Notes: a model not told the origin generated them from the sequence alone. Shown: positions 8,055 through 17,809, counted from the first letter of the stretch. The stretch is 33,674 nucleotides of DNA from an uncultured Acholeplasmatales bacterium (GCA_944324795.1 CALUXR010000019.1:1-33674); one strand, 5' to 3'. A program made the numbers and translations.

Positions 8055-9374
8055 ATGGAAAATAAAAATGTTCTTAAATTATTATTAAGTATGGGTTTAC
8101 CAATGGTAATATCGATGTTATTTAATTCCTTATATAATATTGTAGATAGTCTATTTATTGCTAAAATTAGCGATGATGCTTTAAATGCTATAAGTCTTAT
8201 TTATCCTATTCAAAACCTAGTAATGGCTGTATCGGTTGGTTTTGGCGTAGGAATAAGTTCTGTAATTTCTTATTATTTAGGGTCTAAAAGAAAAGATTTA
8301 GCTAATATAGCCGCAACTCATGGTTTAATCTATGCCTTAATTCATACAATCATTTTAACAATATTAACTCTAACTTTATCAAAATGGTTTTTAAGTTTAT
8401 TTACAAATAATTCTAATGTTTTAGATTTAGGATATCGTTATTCACTTGTAGCATTTAGTTTTACCTTGCCTAATGTAATAGGTATAACATTTGAAAAGAT
8501 TTATCAAGGTTGTGGTAAAATGAAACTTACAATGATTTCTTTAATGGCAGGTTGTGTATTTAATATTATATTTGATCCAATTTTAATTTTTGGATTTGGA
8601 ATATTTCCTAAAATGAATATTGAAGGAGCAGCACTAGCTACAGGACTTGGTCAAACATTATCACTTATAATTTATATTATTTATTATTTATTTAATAAAA
8701 AAGAAATAAAATTAATCTTAACTAAGCCTAATGCTGAAATAACTAAAAAATTATATTTAGTAGGTTTACCTGCAACACTTAATTTAGCTTTACCTTCAGT
8801 ATTAATTAGTGCCCTAAATGGTATCTTAAAACCATTTGGTGAAGATTATGTAACAATTCTTGGTATATATTATAAATTACAAACATTTATCTATTTACCA
8901 GCAAATGGCCTTATTCAAGGTATGAGACCAATTATAGGTTATAACTTTGGAGCTAAACTTTACGATAGATGTAAAAAATGTTTTAATTATAGCATTTATC
9001 TAACTTTAATTATCATGACAATAGGTATGATTTTAAGTCTTATTATACCAAAACAAATACTAGGATTATTTAGTCAAAATGAAGATATAATAATACTAGG
9101 CTCAACCGCCTTAAGAATCATATCTTTAGGATTTATTATATCAAGTTTATCAATATGTTGTTGTGGGGGATTAGAAGGATTATCAAAAGGACCTGCAAGT
9201 CTTCTTATATCACTATTAAGATATATTATATTAATAATTCCTTTTGCACTAATACTTACAATACCATTTAAAGCAAACGGAGTTTTTATAGCATTTCCTA
9301 TCACTGAATTTATAAGTGCATTTTTATCAATAATTATCTATAAACAAACATTTAAAAAAATGATATTAGAATAA
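8055..9374 (+). CDS. MATE-family multidrug/sodium antiporter
   Basis: This 439-aa, twelve-helix membrane protein has the two-fold repeated MATE architecture. The N-terminal GLPMVISMLFNSLYNIVDSL segment (from residue 14) and the second-half equivalent VGLPATLNLALPSVLISALN are typical, as are LPANGLIQGMRPIIGYNFGA and the Pro/Gly pattern of helices 7-8. The family exports cationic drugs or metabolites in exchange for Na+ or H+; the substrate cannot be told from sequence. A strong site (ATGGAGGTTTAAAATG) precedes the start, and the leader contains a terminator-like hairpin. It stands alone on the plus strand and ends at a bidirectional terminator. Confidence 0.93.
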   Translation: MENKNVLKLLLSMGLPMVISMLFNSLYNIVDSLFIAKISDDALNAISLIYPIQNLVMAVSVGFGVGISSVISYYLGSKRKDLANIAATHGLIYALIHTIILTILTLTLSKWFLSLFTNNSNVLDLGYRYSLVAFSFTLPNVIGITFEKIYQGCGKMKLTMISLMAGCVFNIIFDPILIFGFGIFPKMNIEGAALATGLGQTLSLIIYIIYYLFNKKEIKLILTKPNAEITKKLYLVGLPATLNLALPSVLISALNGILKPFGEDYVTILGIYYKLQTFIYLPANGLIQGMRPIIGYNFGAKLYDRCKKCFNYSIYLTLIIMTIGMILSLIIPKQILGLFSQNEDIIILGSTALRIISLGFIISSLSICCCGGLEGLSKGPASLLISLLRYIILIIPFALILTIPFKANGVFIAFPITEFISAFLSIIIYKQTFKKMILE

Positions 9375-9375
9375 T

Positions 9376-9411
9376 AAAGGAATATAAGATATCAAAACCC
9401 TATATTCCTTT
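9376..9411. terminator. Bidirectional terminator between convergent genes
   Basis: AAAGGAATATA (9376-9386) pairs with TATATTCCTTT (9401-9411), an 11-bp stem. It lies between the convergent ends of the MATE gene and the minus-strand regulator gene and can serve both. Confidence 0.8.
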
Positions 9412-9414
9412 TCT

Positions 9415-10791
9415 TTACTTTATTATTTCCCAATGACCATATCTATCAGAACCAACTCTTCTAATTTTATTGTTTTCTTTTAATCTTTTAATTGCTCGCA
9501 AAATAGTACTTCTACTTTTATTAATTAATTTAACTAATTCATTTATTGAAATATTATTGTTTTTCTTAATTATGTTTAAAACTAATTTTTCTACTGTATC
9601 ACTTATTTCGTCATTTTTATTCTCTACAGTGTCATTTTTATTCTCTACAGTGTCATTTTTATTCTCTACAGTGTCGTTTTTATTCTCTACAGTGTCATTT
9701 TTATTCTCTACAGTGTCATTTTTATTAAAGGAAAGTTTAACAGATATAAAATGATCTGATATTTCAAAATCTTCTTTAGAACAATGTTTTAATATTTTTT
9801 TCATTCCAGAACCTAATTGTTCTACTAAATCCATATCAGAAAATATTCTCATAAGTTCTTTATTCCTAGGTAAACTTCTACCTGAAAAGAATTCATCTTT
9901 ACTTAAACCAATTGGCAATCCTCCGGTAGACACAATCTCGATCCTATCATCATATATTTCAAATATAGGATAGGCACCATTTATATAATCATTATGAATT
10001 ATAGCATTTAAAGCCACTTCTCTAAGTGCTGATGGTTCAATAAGATTATATTCTTCTCTTTCTGCTTTTCCACTTATTTTAACAAATGTAGTATTTATAA
10101 CATTTAGTTTATCTAAAACTTGGTAGGCAGATTTTATTAAACAACCTCGGCCATATTCATTTCTTTCTAAAACTTCATATTTATCATTCCCTCTAAATCT
10201 GGCAACTTTAATAGAAGTTCCATTATTATCAGCCATTAAATATGCGACATAGTTAAATTTACCATCTTCAGTATAAAAATCTAAATTTTTTAAAAAATAT
10301 TCATTATTGGTATCAAATCCTTTACCTTCATAATAAATTTTAAGAATATTAAATGTTAAAAATTGGTTTGGAGATACCACATTATGTAATGTGTTTATAA
10401 CTCTTCTACTATATAAACTATTTATAGAATTTTGATCTAATTTAACAGTCTCAGAACCTATTCTAGTAAAACAACCATTAGGTGTCATGCCATACTTTTT
10501 TAAATAATAAGGTTTTTGATAACCTTGAGCTATATTTATAATAATATAATTTTTATTATTCTTAGTCTCAACATCAATTTTAAACAAACCTACAATTGAT
10601 GGAGATATATTATCACGTATTCTATTAATAATTTTTAATGATATATCATCAACATTATTTAAACCAAGAATATTACCATCATCTTCAACTCCAATATAAA
10701 GTTTTCCACCTTTAGTGTTTAAAAAGGCTATAATTTCTTTTTCTAAACTGTCATTTAATTCTCTTTTATATTCAGTATATTGTTCTTCCAT
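9415..10791 (-). CDS. AlbA_2/HATPase-domain putative transcriptional regulator with repeat linker
   Basis: 458 aa, COG2865-type architecture. An N-terminal AlbA_2 (Schlafen-related) domain (~4-115) contains GGKLYIGVEDDGNILGL. A middle region is followed by a GHKL-like HATPase domain (~255-345: REVALNAIIHNDY, STGGLPIGL, EQLGSGMKKI). A linker of five tandem NDTVENK heptads follows (~358-393), then a C-terminal winged helix-turn-helix (~398-455, SINELVKLINKSRSTILRAIKRL). Such proteins are thought to be DNA- or RNA-binding regulators, often in accessory regions; no ligand or target is known. GAAAGGTG precedes the ATG. The linker is encoded by a 21-bp minisatellite. It is transcribed alone, from a promoter about 55 bases upstream. 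Confidence 0.87.
   Translation of the reverse strand: MEEQYTEYKRELNDSLEKEIIAFLNTKGGKLYIGVEDDGNILGLNNVDDISLKIINRIRDNISPSIVGLFKIDVETKNNKNYIIINIAQGYQKPYYLKKYGMTPNGCFTRIGSETVKLDQNSINSLYSRRVINTLHNVVSPNQFLTFNILKIYYEGKGFDTNNEYFLKNLDFYTEDGKFNYVAYLMADNNGTSIKVARFRGNDKYEVLERNEYGRGCLIKSAYQVLDKLNVINTTFVKISGKAEREEYNLIEPSALREVALNAIIHNDYINGAYPIFEIYDDRIEIVSTGGLPIGLSKDEFFSGRSLPRNKELMRIFSDMDLVEQLGSGMKKILKHCSKEDFEISDHFISVKLSFNKNDTVENKNDTVENKNDTVENKNDTVENKNDTVENKNDEISDTVEKLVLNIIKKNNNISINELVKLINKSRSTILRAIKRLKENNKIRRVGSDRYGHWEIIK
9611..9726 (-). repeat. In-frame 21-bp minisatellite, about 5.5 copies
   Basis: Five full 21-bp units begin at 9611, 9632, 9653, 9674 and 9695, and an 11-base partial unit starts at 9716. 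Only the unit at 9674 differs, at one silent position. The unit length is a multiple of three, so copy-number change alters the linker by seven residues (NDTVENK) without breaking the frame. Confidence 0.97.
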
Positions 10792-10845
10792 TTCTTATTC
10801 ACCTTTCCATAATTTTATAAAATATAATACTTCCTTCGTTAAATA

Positions 10846-10874
10846 ATTTTACATAAATCATAATTATAAATCAA
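10846..10874 (-). promoter_or_regulatory. Promoter of the AlbA_2/HATPase regulator
   Basis: On the minus strand TTGATT (10869-10874), a 17-bp spacer and TAAAAT (10846-10851) resemble a sigma-A promoter. The leader to the ATG at 10791 would be about 48 bases. Confidence 0.6.
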
Positions 10875-10906
10875 CTAAATTAGATGATACATTTTTTATA
10901 TATTTT

Positions 10907-11535
10907 TTAGTTTTTTAAATAATTTATTGCTTTAATTAATCTTAAATCGATATCTTTAAAATGATTTCCTTCATTTAATTCAAAAATATTAATTATTTTT
11001 TTAAAATCTAATACTTCTTTTAATTTTAAAGTATTATTTAAAACAGTTTTCATTATTAAATTTTTAGTTTTATTTTCTTTATCTCCTAAAGATAAATAAA
11101 TTTTAGATATATGAATATTACTATCTTCAAAATATTTAAGAAAATTAGGAAACCATAATGAACCTGATACACTAAAACAATAATCAAATATATTTAATTT
11201 AGTTATTGCATATAAACTAAATAAACCAGCTAAACTATAACCACCAATTACAACTTTATTATATTTAACATTATTATTATTTAAATAATTTAAAGTATTT
11301 TTATATACGTCTAAAACCTTTTTTAAAAAATATCTGCATGACCACTACATGTATTGCCATTTATTTTAAAATCTAATAGCCACGGAGATAAATCATTTAA
11401 CCAATCATTAGCTTTTACTTCTACTAAAATAATATTATTGAGATTTAATTTATTATATATTGAATTTTCACCTATCATAAAAACTAATAATTCATTTTCT
11501 TTATTATTAAAATATATTTTATAATCGCTCGTCAT
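10907..11535 (-). pseudogene. Alpha/beta hydrolase (COG2819-like esterase) with a frameshift
   Basis: The first frame runs from the ATG at 11535 (site GGAAGTG) for 70 codons and stops at 11323 within the run T6-A6. From codon TTA at 11326-11324 the minus-1 frame continues without a stop for 139 codons to TAA at 10907. It encodes the missing half: VVIGGYSLAGLFSLYAI (nucleophile-elbow GxSxG as GYSLAG), SGSLWFPNF, IYLSLGDKEN (acid candidate) and NEGNHFKD (catalytic-His candidate). Joined, the protein is about 209 aa, somewhat short for this esterase family. One extra T in the T6 run would restore one frame. Real inactivation, homopolymer switching and assembly error cannot be told apart here. 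Confidence 0.85.
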
Positions 11536-11553
11536 AATATCACTTCCAACTAG

Positions 11554-11562
11554 ATTATAGCA
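11554..11562 (-). promoter_or_regulatory. Extended -10 promoter of the hydrolase
   Basis: TG-C-TATAAT on the minus strand (TATAAT at 11554-11559) lies about 20 bases upstream of the hydrolase ATG at 11535. It is back to back with the promoter of the plus-strand CmpB gene, and no clear -35 is visible. Confidence 0.65.
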
Positions 11563-11577
11563 TATATTAATCTAATA

Positions 11578-11586
11578 TGTTATAAT
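11578..11586 (+). promoter_or_regulatory. Extended -10 promoter of the CmpB-family gene
   Basis: TG-T-TATAAT (TATAAT at 11581-11586) lies 27 bases before the ATG at 11614, with AAAGGGGA as ribosome site. Only about 18 bp separate it from the divergent -10, so the two promoters share their upstream DNA. Confidence 0.7.
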
Positions 11587-11613
11587 TAAGCTAAGTAAAG
11601 GGGATGTAATAAA

Positions 11614-12546
11614 ATGTTTTTAAGTACTATAGTGAACAAGTATATTATCGTTATTTTATTTATGTTTTTAATTGGTTGTATGTTAGGATATTTATCAGAA
11701 TGTTTATATAGACGTTTTGTTTCTGCAAAAAAATGGGTTAATCCAGGTTTTATGAAAGGACCTTGGCTACCACTTTATGGCTTTGGATTAGTATTGATGT
11801 TTGGAATATCAGCTTTAATGAATCAAATATTACCAGACAATATTACTTTATATAATCCACTTGGTAACTTATTTGGCAATTCAAAAGCTAGTGGACCAAC
11901 AGTTTATGATTTAATTCCAATTTTAATTACTGCAGTTGGTTTAATATTATTAGAATTTATTGGTGGTCTAATTTTTGTTAAAGGGTTTAAAATTAGACTC
12001 TGGGATTATACAAATATGCGTGGTAATATATTAGGTGTAATTTGTCCTATTTTTTCTTTAATTTGGCTTGTTGTAACAATTATTTATTATTATGCATTAA
12101 ATCCTTATATTTATATAATGTTTTTAAATCTATTTGATTTTATGTTTGAAGGTGGACCTAATGGCGATGTCATTAATTTCATTTTTATCTTTATTTTAGG
12201 TATAGCATATGGCATATTCTTAATAGATTTAATTTCTTCTCTTGGTGTATTTAAAAAGATTGTTAAACTTGCTAGAGAATCTGAAGGTTTAAAACATTAT
12301 GAAAATTTTAGAGAACAAGTTAAGCAAAAATTAAATGAACAAAAAATTAAAGCATATGAAATACTACCTGAAGCTATAAGACAACAACTTGAAGAAAATA
12401 AAAAGGCTAGTGAAATTAATTTAGAAAAGTTAAAAGATAATGTATCTAAATTTAAAAAAACAATTAATAAAATTATCTTAATAGATCCAAACAAGAAAAA
12501 CGTAGATAATTATGATAGTTCAGGTAGACCTAAAAAAGAGGAATAA
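11614..12546 (+). CDS. CmpB/COG4905-family membrane protein ('putative ABC transporter permease')
   Basis: 310 aa. The N-terminal ~205 residues hold about five membrane helices and match the CmpB family (PF06541): FMFLIGCMLGYLSECLYRRF, then NPGFMKGPWLPLYGFG (~43-58), LLEFIGGLIFVKGF, LWDYTNMRGNILGVICPIFS and a last helix near 190-205. Despite the database name there is no evidence of a transport partner; the function is unknown. The C-terminal third (~215-310) is a charged Lys/Glu-rich cytoplasmic tail likely to form coiled coil, longer than in minimal family members. It is transcribed alone between a divergent promoter and a bidirectional terminator. Confidence 0.85.
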   Translation: MFLSTIVNKYIIVILFMFLIGCMLGYLSECLYRRFVSAKKWVNPGFMKGPWLPLYGFGLVLMFGISALMNQILPDNITLYNPLGNLFGNSKASGPTVYDLIPILITAVGLILLEFIGGLIFVKGFKIRLWDYTNMRGNILGVICPIFSLIWLVVTIIYYYALNPYIYIMFLNLFDFMFEGGPNGDVINFIFIFILGIAYGIFLIDLISSLGVFKKIVKLARESEGLKHYENFREQVKQKLNEQKIKAYEILPEAIRQQLEENKKASEINLEKLKDNVSKFKKTINKIILIDPNKKNVDNYDSSGRPKKEE

Positions 12547-12558
12547 ATAATAATTTTA

Positions 12559-12593
12559 AAAAGAGGTTAGTTTAATAAAAGCCAACCTCTTTT
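12559..12593. terminator. Bidirectional terminator
   Basis: AAAAGAGGTT (12559-12568) pairs with AACCTCTTTT (12584-12593). It closes the CmpB-family gene on the plus strand and can also serve the Nudix gene ending at 12622 on the minus strand. Confidence 0.8.
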
Positions 12594-12621
12594 AAATTTT
12601 AATAACATTTATCTTTCTTTA

Positions 12622-13080
12622 CTAATAATATACAATATTTTCCTTTAACGGATCCCAAGTCAAATATTCTTGATGATTATCTTCTTTTAAAAAAACACTT
12701 AATATTTCTTTAAAATCTGGTGCCATATGGCCGTTTTTTATTTCCTCTAAAGTCATCCATTTATTAATACCTTCATATGTGTTAATTAATGTTCCCTTAA
12801 AATCATATGTTTTAAATAGGAAGACTAAACATCTTTCATTATTTTCTTTATTATACCAACTAACAAATCCGCATGGTATTAAATTCTTAATATCTAATCC
12901 TGTTTCTTCTTTTATTTCTCTAATGGTTGATGGAATTATTCCTTCACCATTTTCAACATGACCGCCAGGAAAAGTTAAACCAGGCCAATCTTTTTTAAGT
13001 CTGTTTTGAACTAATATTTTTTTATTTATTTTATCAATAATCATACACATATTAGTTAATTCTACTATTTCTTTTTTCAT
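12622..13080 (-). CDS. Nudix hydrolase (8-oxo-dGTP diphosphatase-like)
   Basis: 152 aa from the ATG at 13080. GUGAGG immediately upstream fits this start better than the in-frame ATG at 13098. The Nudix box is complete: GGHVENGEGIIPSTIREIKEETGL, with the metal-binding REIKEE core. FGFV-type substrate specificity cannot be assigned; the N-terminal layout (VLVQNR-KKDWPGLTFPGG) is that of MutT-like phosphohydrolases acting on (d)NTPs or similar pyrophosphates. Its ribosome site overlaps the TGA of the preceding ABC gene, so it is the last gene of that operon. A functional link with the transporters is not evident. Confidence 0.88.
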   Translation of the reverse strand: MKKEIVELTNMCMIIDKINKKILVQNRLKKDWPGLTFPGGHVENGEGIIPSTIREIKEETGLDIKNLIPCGFVSWYNKENNERCLVFLFKTYDFKGTLINTYEGINKWMTLEEIKNGHMAPDFKEILSVFLKEDNHQEYLTWDPLKENIVYY

Positions 13081-13087
13081 ATTAGCC

Positions 13088-15700
13088 TCACATATCATAT
13101 TTAGAAACTAATTCAGCTGGACTCTTCTTTAAATACATCATTATTGGAATTAAACCAAATATTATGTTTATAACATATAATATTAATAATCCTATCATAA
13201 ATGATAATAAATCAATTCTAAAGAAATTTAATCCTATTACACTATAAGCTAATCTATTAAATAATATATAAAATATAAATGATATAATATAGCCTATCGT
13301 GCTTGTAAATAGACTTATAACTACAACTTCTTTAATATATTTAGCATAAAATGATTTTTTAGTAGCTCCTAAACTACGATATACAGCTATATCATATTGA
13401 TCATTTAAAACTCTAGTTCGCATTACAAAATAAACAAATAAGACATAAATAATTAATAAAATTAAACTTATTATTCCAAATATTAAAATACTTTCTTCAT
13501 TATTTTCTTTTTCAATATTATAATAATAATCATAAACACTGCTTACTGCAAATTCATCTTTATAATTTTGATTTAAGTAGTCATAAATAGCATTTAAATT
13601 TGTTGTTTCAAAATATATTATGCCATTTTTACTATCTACTAAATTAAATATAATATTTTCTTTAGTTGCTAAAAAGGCATTTTTAGATTCAGCATATCTA
13701 GCTTCATAAAAACCAGTTATTTGAACAGTTGAATTATTTAAATAAACAGTCTCACCTAACTTATAATCACAATTTATTGGAGCAAGAACCCCATTATTAG
13801 TTAACTTTCCTTCAACAATTTTATAATTAACATAATCTAAATCTTTAAATGTTTCATTTTCTATTCTCATTTCATTTAATGCTATTAATTTATTTAAATC
13901 TTTCATAAATATAAGATTATTAACAACCTCTTTTATATTAAGATCAAATATATCAGATAATCCCTCTACATTAATTCTACCTATAACTTTTAATTTTAAA
14001 TTTTCATCATTATTACAATATAAAATATCATTAACCTTATAATCAGAATTAGCTAATACATATATAGGTATAAATTGTTCTTCATAATAATAATCATCAA
14101 TAACTTCTACTTCATTATATTCATAATCATATAAATTTAAGTAATCATAATTTTTATAAATAGAATAAAAATCTTCTTTAAACAATAAATCATAATAAAT
14201 AGAATCATCTAAATATAAAACATTAGTATAATCAGTTACTACCCCACTAATTTCTATTATATCATAATCATTTAATTTTAATTTTCTGCCTATTACTTCA
14301 TTATAATTAGTAGTTTCAAACATATTTTTAACAAGTTTTGTTGAAATTACCATTTTATCTTTTGTGCCACTTTCTAATTCTTCATCCTCTAAATCACTAA
14401 GAGGTAAAAATATTACATTATAATAATTAAATGAATCATTATAACTAATATCATGATCATATTTTTGAATTTGCATATAAGAATAACCAGCATATTCATC
14501 AATATATTGATTTATATCTTCATAATTAGTAAAAAATTCAAATGCATAATCATTATCTGTATCATATATTATATATTTATTTTTCATATAATTAATATTA
14601 TCATTTTTAATTAAAACTAATGAAAAGAAAGTTGTAACACATATTGCTAAAATAATGCCTAAAGCAAAGAAAGAAAAATTTACAAAACGTTGTTTTTTAT
14701 TTTTTCTTCTAAAAAAATCAATTATTATTTCTTTAAAAGTACTTAAAGTTCTAGTACTTTTTATATCATTATAAAATGATGCATCATATGTAGTATTACT
14801 TAATTCATTATAAGTAATATTTTCTCTTTTTTCTTTAACTTTATCTTTTTTAATAATATTAATATCTTGATCACTTACTAAGTAATATCTATTATCTTTA
14901 TAAATAATTTTAATATTAACATTTTTAATATTGCCATATAATTCTAAATTAATTGAATCATCAAGAATACTTTTTTTATTATAATCTTCTAAATAAATCG
15001 TATCATCAGTATAATTAGTAATATTAAAATTTTCTTCAATTTCTTTATCTAATAACTGGCCATCAAACATATTTAAAATTTGATCGCTATAAATATTAGC
15101 CATTTCTTTATTATGAGTTACTAATATTACTAAGGTTGTTTTACTGATTTGTTTTAAAATATTCATTATTTCAATCGTATTTTTACGATCTAAATTACCT
15201 GTTGGTTCATCAGCTAACAAAATTTTTGTGTTTTTTATTAAAGCTCTAGCAATGCTAATCCTTTGTTGTTGACCACCAGATAAATTCTTAGCTAATTTTT
15301 TTCTTTGTTTATACATTCCAACTTGTTTTAAAACATATTCAATTCTCTTATTAACTTCTTCCTTATCTTTAATACCAATAATTCTTAAACAAACAGCTAA
15401 ATTTTCATAAACAGTTAAATCTTCAAATAATAAATAATTTTGAAATATAACCCCAATATTATCTTGTCGATAGAGATCTAATTTATCGCCTTTATAACTA
15501 TTACCATTATATAAAATTTCTCCTTCATATTTATCAAGCCCACCAATAGAATGTAAAAGTGTGGTTTTACCACTACCACTTTCACCTACAATGCTAATTA
15601 AACCCTTTTCTGGTAAAGACATGGTAATATCTTTTAAAATATGTAACTTAGTTTTTTTATTTTTATTATAATATTTATTTAAATTATTAATTTTAAGCAT
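13088..15700 (-). CDS. ABC transporter, ATPase fused to FtsX-type permease (second of pair)
   Basis: 870 aa from the ATG at 15700, which has GGTGG six bases upstream and overlaps the preceding stop by eight bases; an ATG at 15712 is less well placed. Residues ~1-225 are an ATPase of the MacB/LolD type with Walker A GESGSGKTT, signature LSGGQQQR and Walker [12 protein letters not shown]. After a linker there is one membrane helix (~342-362), a very large extracytoplasmic region (~365-740) rich in Tyr, Asp and Asn, and three C-terminal helices (~745-868) with the FtsX motif YRSLGATKKSFYAKYIKEV. It probably dimerises with the product of the preceding gene. Substrate unknown; the family includes lipoprotein and antimicrobial-peptide systems. 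Confidence 0.9.
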   Translation of the reverse strand: MLKINNLNKYYNKNKKTKLHILKDITMSLPEKGLISIVGESGSGKTTLLHSIGGLDKYEGEILYNGNSYKGDKLDLYRQDNIGVIFQNYLLFEDLTVYENLAVCLRIIGIKDKEEVNKRIEYVLKQVGMYKQRKKLAKNLSGGQQQRISIARALIKNTKILLADEPTGNLDRKNTIEIMNILKQISKTTLVILVTHNKEMANIYSDQILNMFDGQLLDKEIEENFNITNYTDDTIYLEDYNKKSILDDSINLELYGNIKNVNIKIIYKDNRYYLVSDQDINIIKKDKVKEKRENITYNELSNTTYDASFYNDIKSTRTLSTFKEIIIDFFRRKNKKQRFVNFSFFALGIILAICVTTFFSLVLIKNDNINYMKNKYIIYDTDNDYAFEFFTNYEDINQYIDEYAGYSYMQIQKYDHDISYNDSFNYYNVIFLPLSDLEDEELESGTKDKMVISTKLVKNMFETTNYNEVIGRKLKLNDYDIIEISGVVTDYTNVLYLDDSIYYDLLFKEDFYSIYKNYDYLNLYDYEYNEVEVIDDYYYEEQFIPIYVLANSDYKVNDILYCNNDENLKLKVIGRINVEGLSDIFDLNIKEVVNNLIFMKDLNKLIALNEMRIENETFKDLDYVNYKIVEGKLTNNGVLAPINCDYKLGETVYLNNSTVQITGFYEARYAESKNAFLATKENIIFNLVDSKNGIIYFETTNLNAIYDYLNQNYKDEFAVSSVYDYYYNIEKENNEESILIFGIISLILLIIYVLFVYFVMRTRVLNDQYDIAVYRSLGATKKSFYAKYIKEVVVISLFTSTIGYIISFIFYILFNRLAYSVIGLNFFRIDLLSFMIGLLILYVINIIFGLIPIMMYLKKSPAELVSKYDM

Positions 15701-17756
15701 AATTACCACCATCCTTTAACATCTTAGCCGCATTATAAGCAAATAATTTTCTATTAATTTTAAATGCTAATAAAACACTAAATATAAACATAATGATAAA
15801 GAAAACTATAATTATATATGCATTAATTTGTTTATATAAATCAATGTTTAAACTATAACCTAAAATAAGACTTAAAATAAATGTGATAATAGATGAACTA
15901 AATGAAACACTAAATGTTTCTAATAAGAAAAGTTTATTCATATTAGTTTTATCAATACCAATAGTTCGCATTATTGTATATTCTCTAAACTTAGAAATAT
16001 AAATATTTTTAAATATTAAATAGGTAATTAAATAAATTAAAATTACCGGAATAATTGAAATTAGTGTAATGAATATTAAAGTAATAGTTGTTCCAATATC
16101 ATTCTTACTATTTAAATAAGGATAATAAACATTATAATTTAACGATGTTAATTCATTTCTAACCTTATCTATATCATCAGTTTGTAGACCTATTTCATAA
16201 ATAGGAATATCATCAATATCAAAATCAGATGGTAATAAGATATATGGCTCATAATTATTAACATAACAAATATCATAACTAATATCTAGAAAATAAGTGT
16301 CAAAATATACAATATTTAAACCACCAAAATCTTCATAACCATAAGGAAGATAAAGAGTTGGTTTTTTAACATTATTACTAGGGGTAGCATATCTAAAATT
16401 TAGCTTTATATCGCTATAATTTGTTAAATAAGCACTTAAAACAGAATCTGTAAGATAACAATTTAATATTTCTTTATTATAATTATTAGGAATATAAATA
16501 CAATTACTATAAAGATATTTACTAACAGCAACACCTTTAATTTTCACATTTAAATTTAAGATATTAATATTACATTCTTTTCCAATATAACGTGAATAAA
16601 TATCAAGGTTATTTGCATAATAATTATTAACAATTATTAAAGCTTCGTTTGAATTAGTAGGAATTTCTCCTTTAATTTCTTCATATTTAGGAACAAAATT
16701 TAAATAATAAAAATGGTCAATATTAGAAGTTAAATTAATATTATTTGAAATTTCTAAATAATTAAAATCATAATTTAAATTAGTTAATTTTAATAAATCA
16801 TCTTCATTAAAAGCTTCTTTATTCTTTTTATTAAATACAAGATAATCAGGACCATAATAAATAGCATTGCTAGTATTTGAGATAGTAGCATTATTATAAG
16901 ATAAATTAATTAATTGAAATAAAGATAAAATAACAAATGACATTGCAAATAAAACCATTATCGCAAATAAAGTCTTTTTAGGAGTCGCAAAAATATTATT
17001 TTTAGTAAATAATAAAATGTTTTTTAAAGATAATTGTTGTTTTTCTAAAACCATTTCTTCATCTTTTATTTCATCTACTTCATTTAATATTTTATCTTCT
17101 ATAACCCTACCATCAACTAATGTAACTTTACGAGTTGCAATATCTTTAACTTCATTGTAATTATGACTTACAATCAATACTAATTTATCTTTTGCAACTT
17201 CTTTTATCAAATTTATTATTTCTTTACTAGTTTTACCATCTAAATTACCGGTTGGTTCGTCACAAGCAAGTATTTTAGGATCACTAGCTAGAGCTCGTGC
17301 TATTACAACACGCTGTTTTTCACCACCACTTAATTTAGTTCCTTTATGATTAATTCTATCTTTTAATCCAACTTTATTTATTAATTCTAAAGCTCTATTT
17401 TTAGCTTCTTTATATTTAATACCTTTTATTAAAAGAGGAAACATTACATTTTGTAAAACAGTATATGAATCAATAATATTATAATTTTGATAAATAAAAC
17501 CAACATATTTATTTCTAAAATTATCTAAATCATTATTGTCAAAATAAGATGTTTCATTACCATTAAAATATATTTCTCCTTCATCATAACTATCATTACC
17601 ACATAATATATTTAATAAAGTTGATTTACCACTACCTGATTCACCTGTGATAGCTACAATATCACCTTTTTTAAATTCTAAATTAATATGTTCTAAAGCT
17701 ATAGTAACAATACCATTAGAATTATAATATTTAGATACATCAACTAATTTAAACAT
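15693..17756 (-). CDS. ABC transporter, ATPase fused to FtsX-type permease (first of pair)
   Basis: 687 aa. The ATPase domain (1-225) has Walker [10 protein letters not shown] (38-46), signature LSGGEKQR (142-149) and Walker [10 protein letters not shown] (165-173). A membrane helix near 260-285, an extracytoplasmic domain (~290-555) and three C-terminal helices with the FtsX-like motif [24 protein letters not shown] follow. It has GAGGTGA as ribosome site and is the first gene of an operon with the second ABC gene and the Nudix gene. The two fused half-transporters differ mainly in the size of their outer domains, suggesting a heterodimer. Mechanotransmission rather than classical transport is typical of FtsX-type systems. 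Confidence 0.9.
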   Translation of the reverse strand: MFKLVDVSKYYNSNGIVTIALEHINLEFKKGDIVAITGESGSGKSTLLNILCGNDSYDEGEIYFNGNETSYFDNNDLDNFRNKYVGFIYQNYNIIDSYTVLQNVMFPLLIKGIKYKEAKNRALELINKVGLKDRINHKGTKLSGGEKQRVVIARALASDPKILACDEPTGNLDGKTSKEIINLIKEVAKDKLVLIVSHNYNEVKDIATRKVTLVDGRVIEDKILNEVDEIKDEEMVLEKQQLSLKNILLFTKNNIFATPKKTLFAIMVLFAMSFVILSLFQLINLSYNNATISNTSNAIYYGPDYLVFNKKNKEAFNEDDLLKLTNLNYDFNYLEISNNINLTSNIDHFYYLNFVPKYEEIKGEIPTNSNEALIIVNNYYANNLDIYSRYIGKECNINILNLNVKIKGVAVSKYLYSNCIYIPNNYNKEILNCYLTDSVLSAYLTNYSDIKLNFRYATPSNNVKKPTLYLPYGYEDFGGLNIVYFDTYFLDISYDICYVNNYEPYILLPSDFDIDDIPIYEIGLQTDDIDKVRNELTSLNYNVYYPYLNSKNDIGTTITLIFITLISIIPVILIYLITYLIFKNIYISKFREYTIMRTIGIDKTNMNKLFLLETFSVSFSSSIITFILSLILGYSLNIDLYKQINAYIIIVFFIIMFIFSVLLAFKINRKLFAYNAAKMLKDGGNYA

Positions 17757-17776
17757 AAAGTATCACCTCAAGAATC

Positions 17777-17785
17777 ATTATAGCA
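17777..17785 (-). promoter_or_regulatory. Extended -10 promoter of the ABC-pair operon
   Basis: TG-C-TATAAT on the minus strand (TATAAT at 17777-17782) lies about 20 bases upstream of the start at 17756, with GAGGTGA between. No strong -35 is seen. Confidence 0.7.
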
Positions 17786-17809
17786 CAGATCAATCTAATT
17801 TAAACTAGC

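Noticed and set aside
9074-9304. Minus-strand frame inside the MATE gene
   Set aside because: The plus-strand protein is a clear family member across this region; the opposite frame has no ribosome site or family likeness.
9470-9754. Plus-strand open frame of 94 codons with repeats
   Set aside because: It is the antisense of the 21-bp minisatellite in the regulator gene; repeats without stops open the opposite frame by chance.
11300-11335. Programmed -1 frameshifting in the hydrolase
   Set aside because: Slippage of the Phe codon at T TTT TAA is conceivable, but no canonical heptamer or downstream stimulatory structure was seen, and esterases of this type are not known to use recoding. A mutation or sequence error is simpler.
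12297-12494. Minus-strand frame inside the CmpB-family gene
   Set aside because: Antisense of a Lys/Glu-rich coiled-coil tail, which gives hydrophobic-looking nonsense on the other strand.
12779-12961. Plus-strand frame inside the Nudix gene
   Set aside because: Overlaps the Nudix box on the minus strand and has no start signals.
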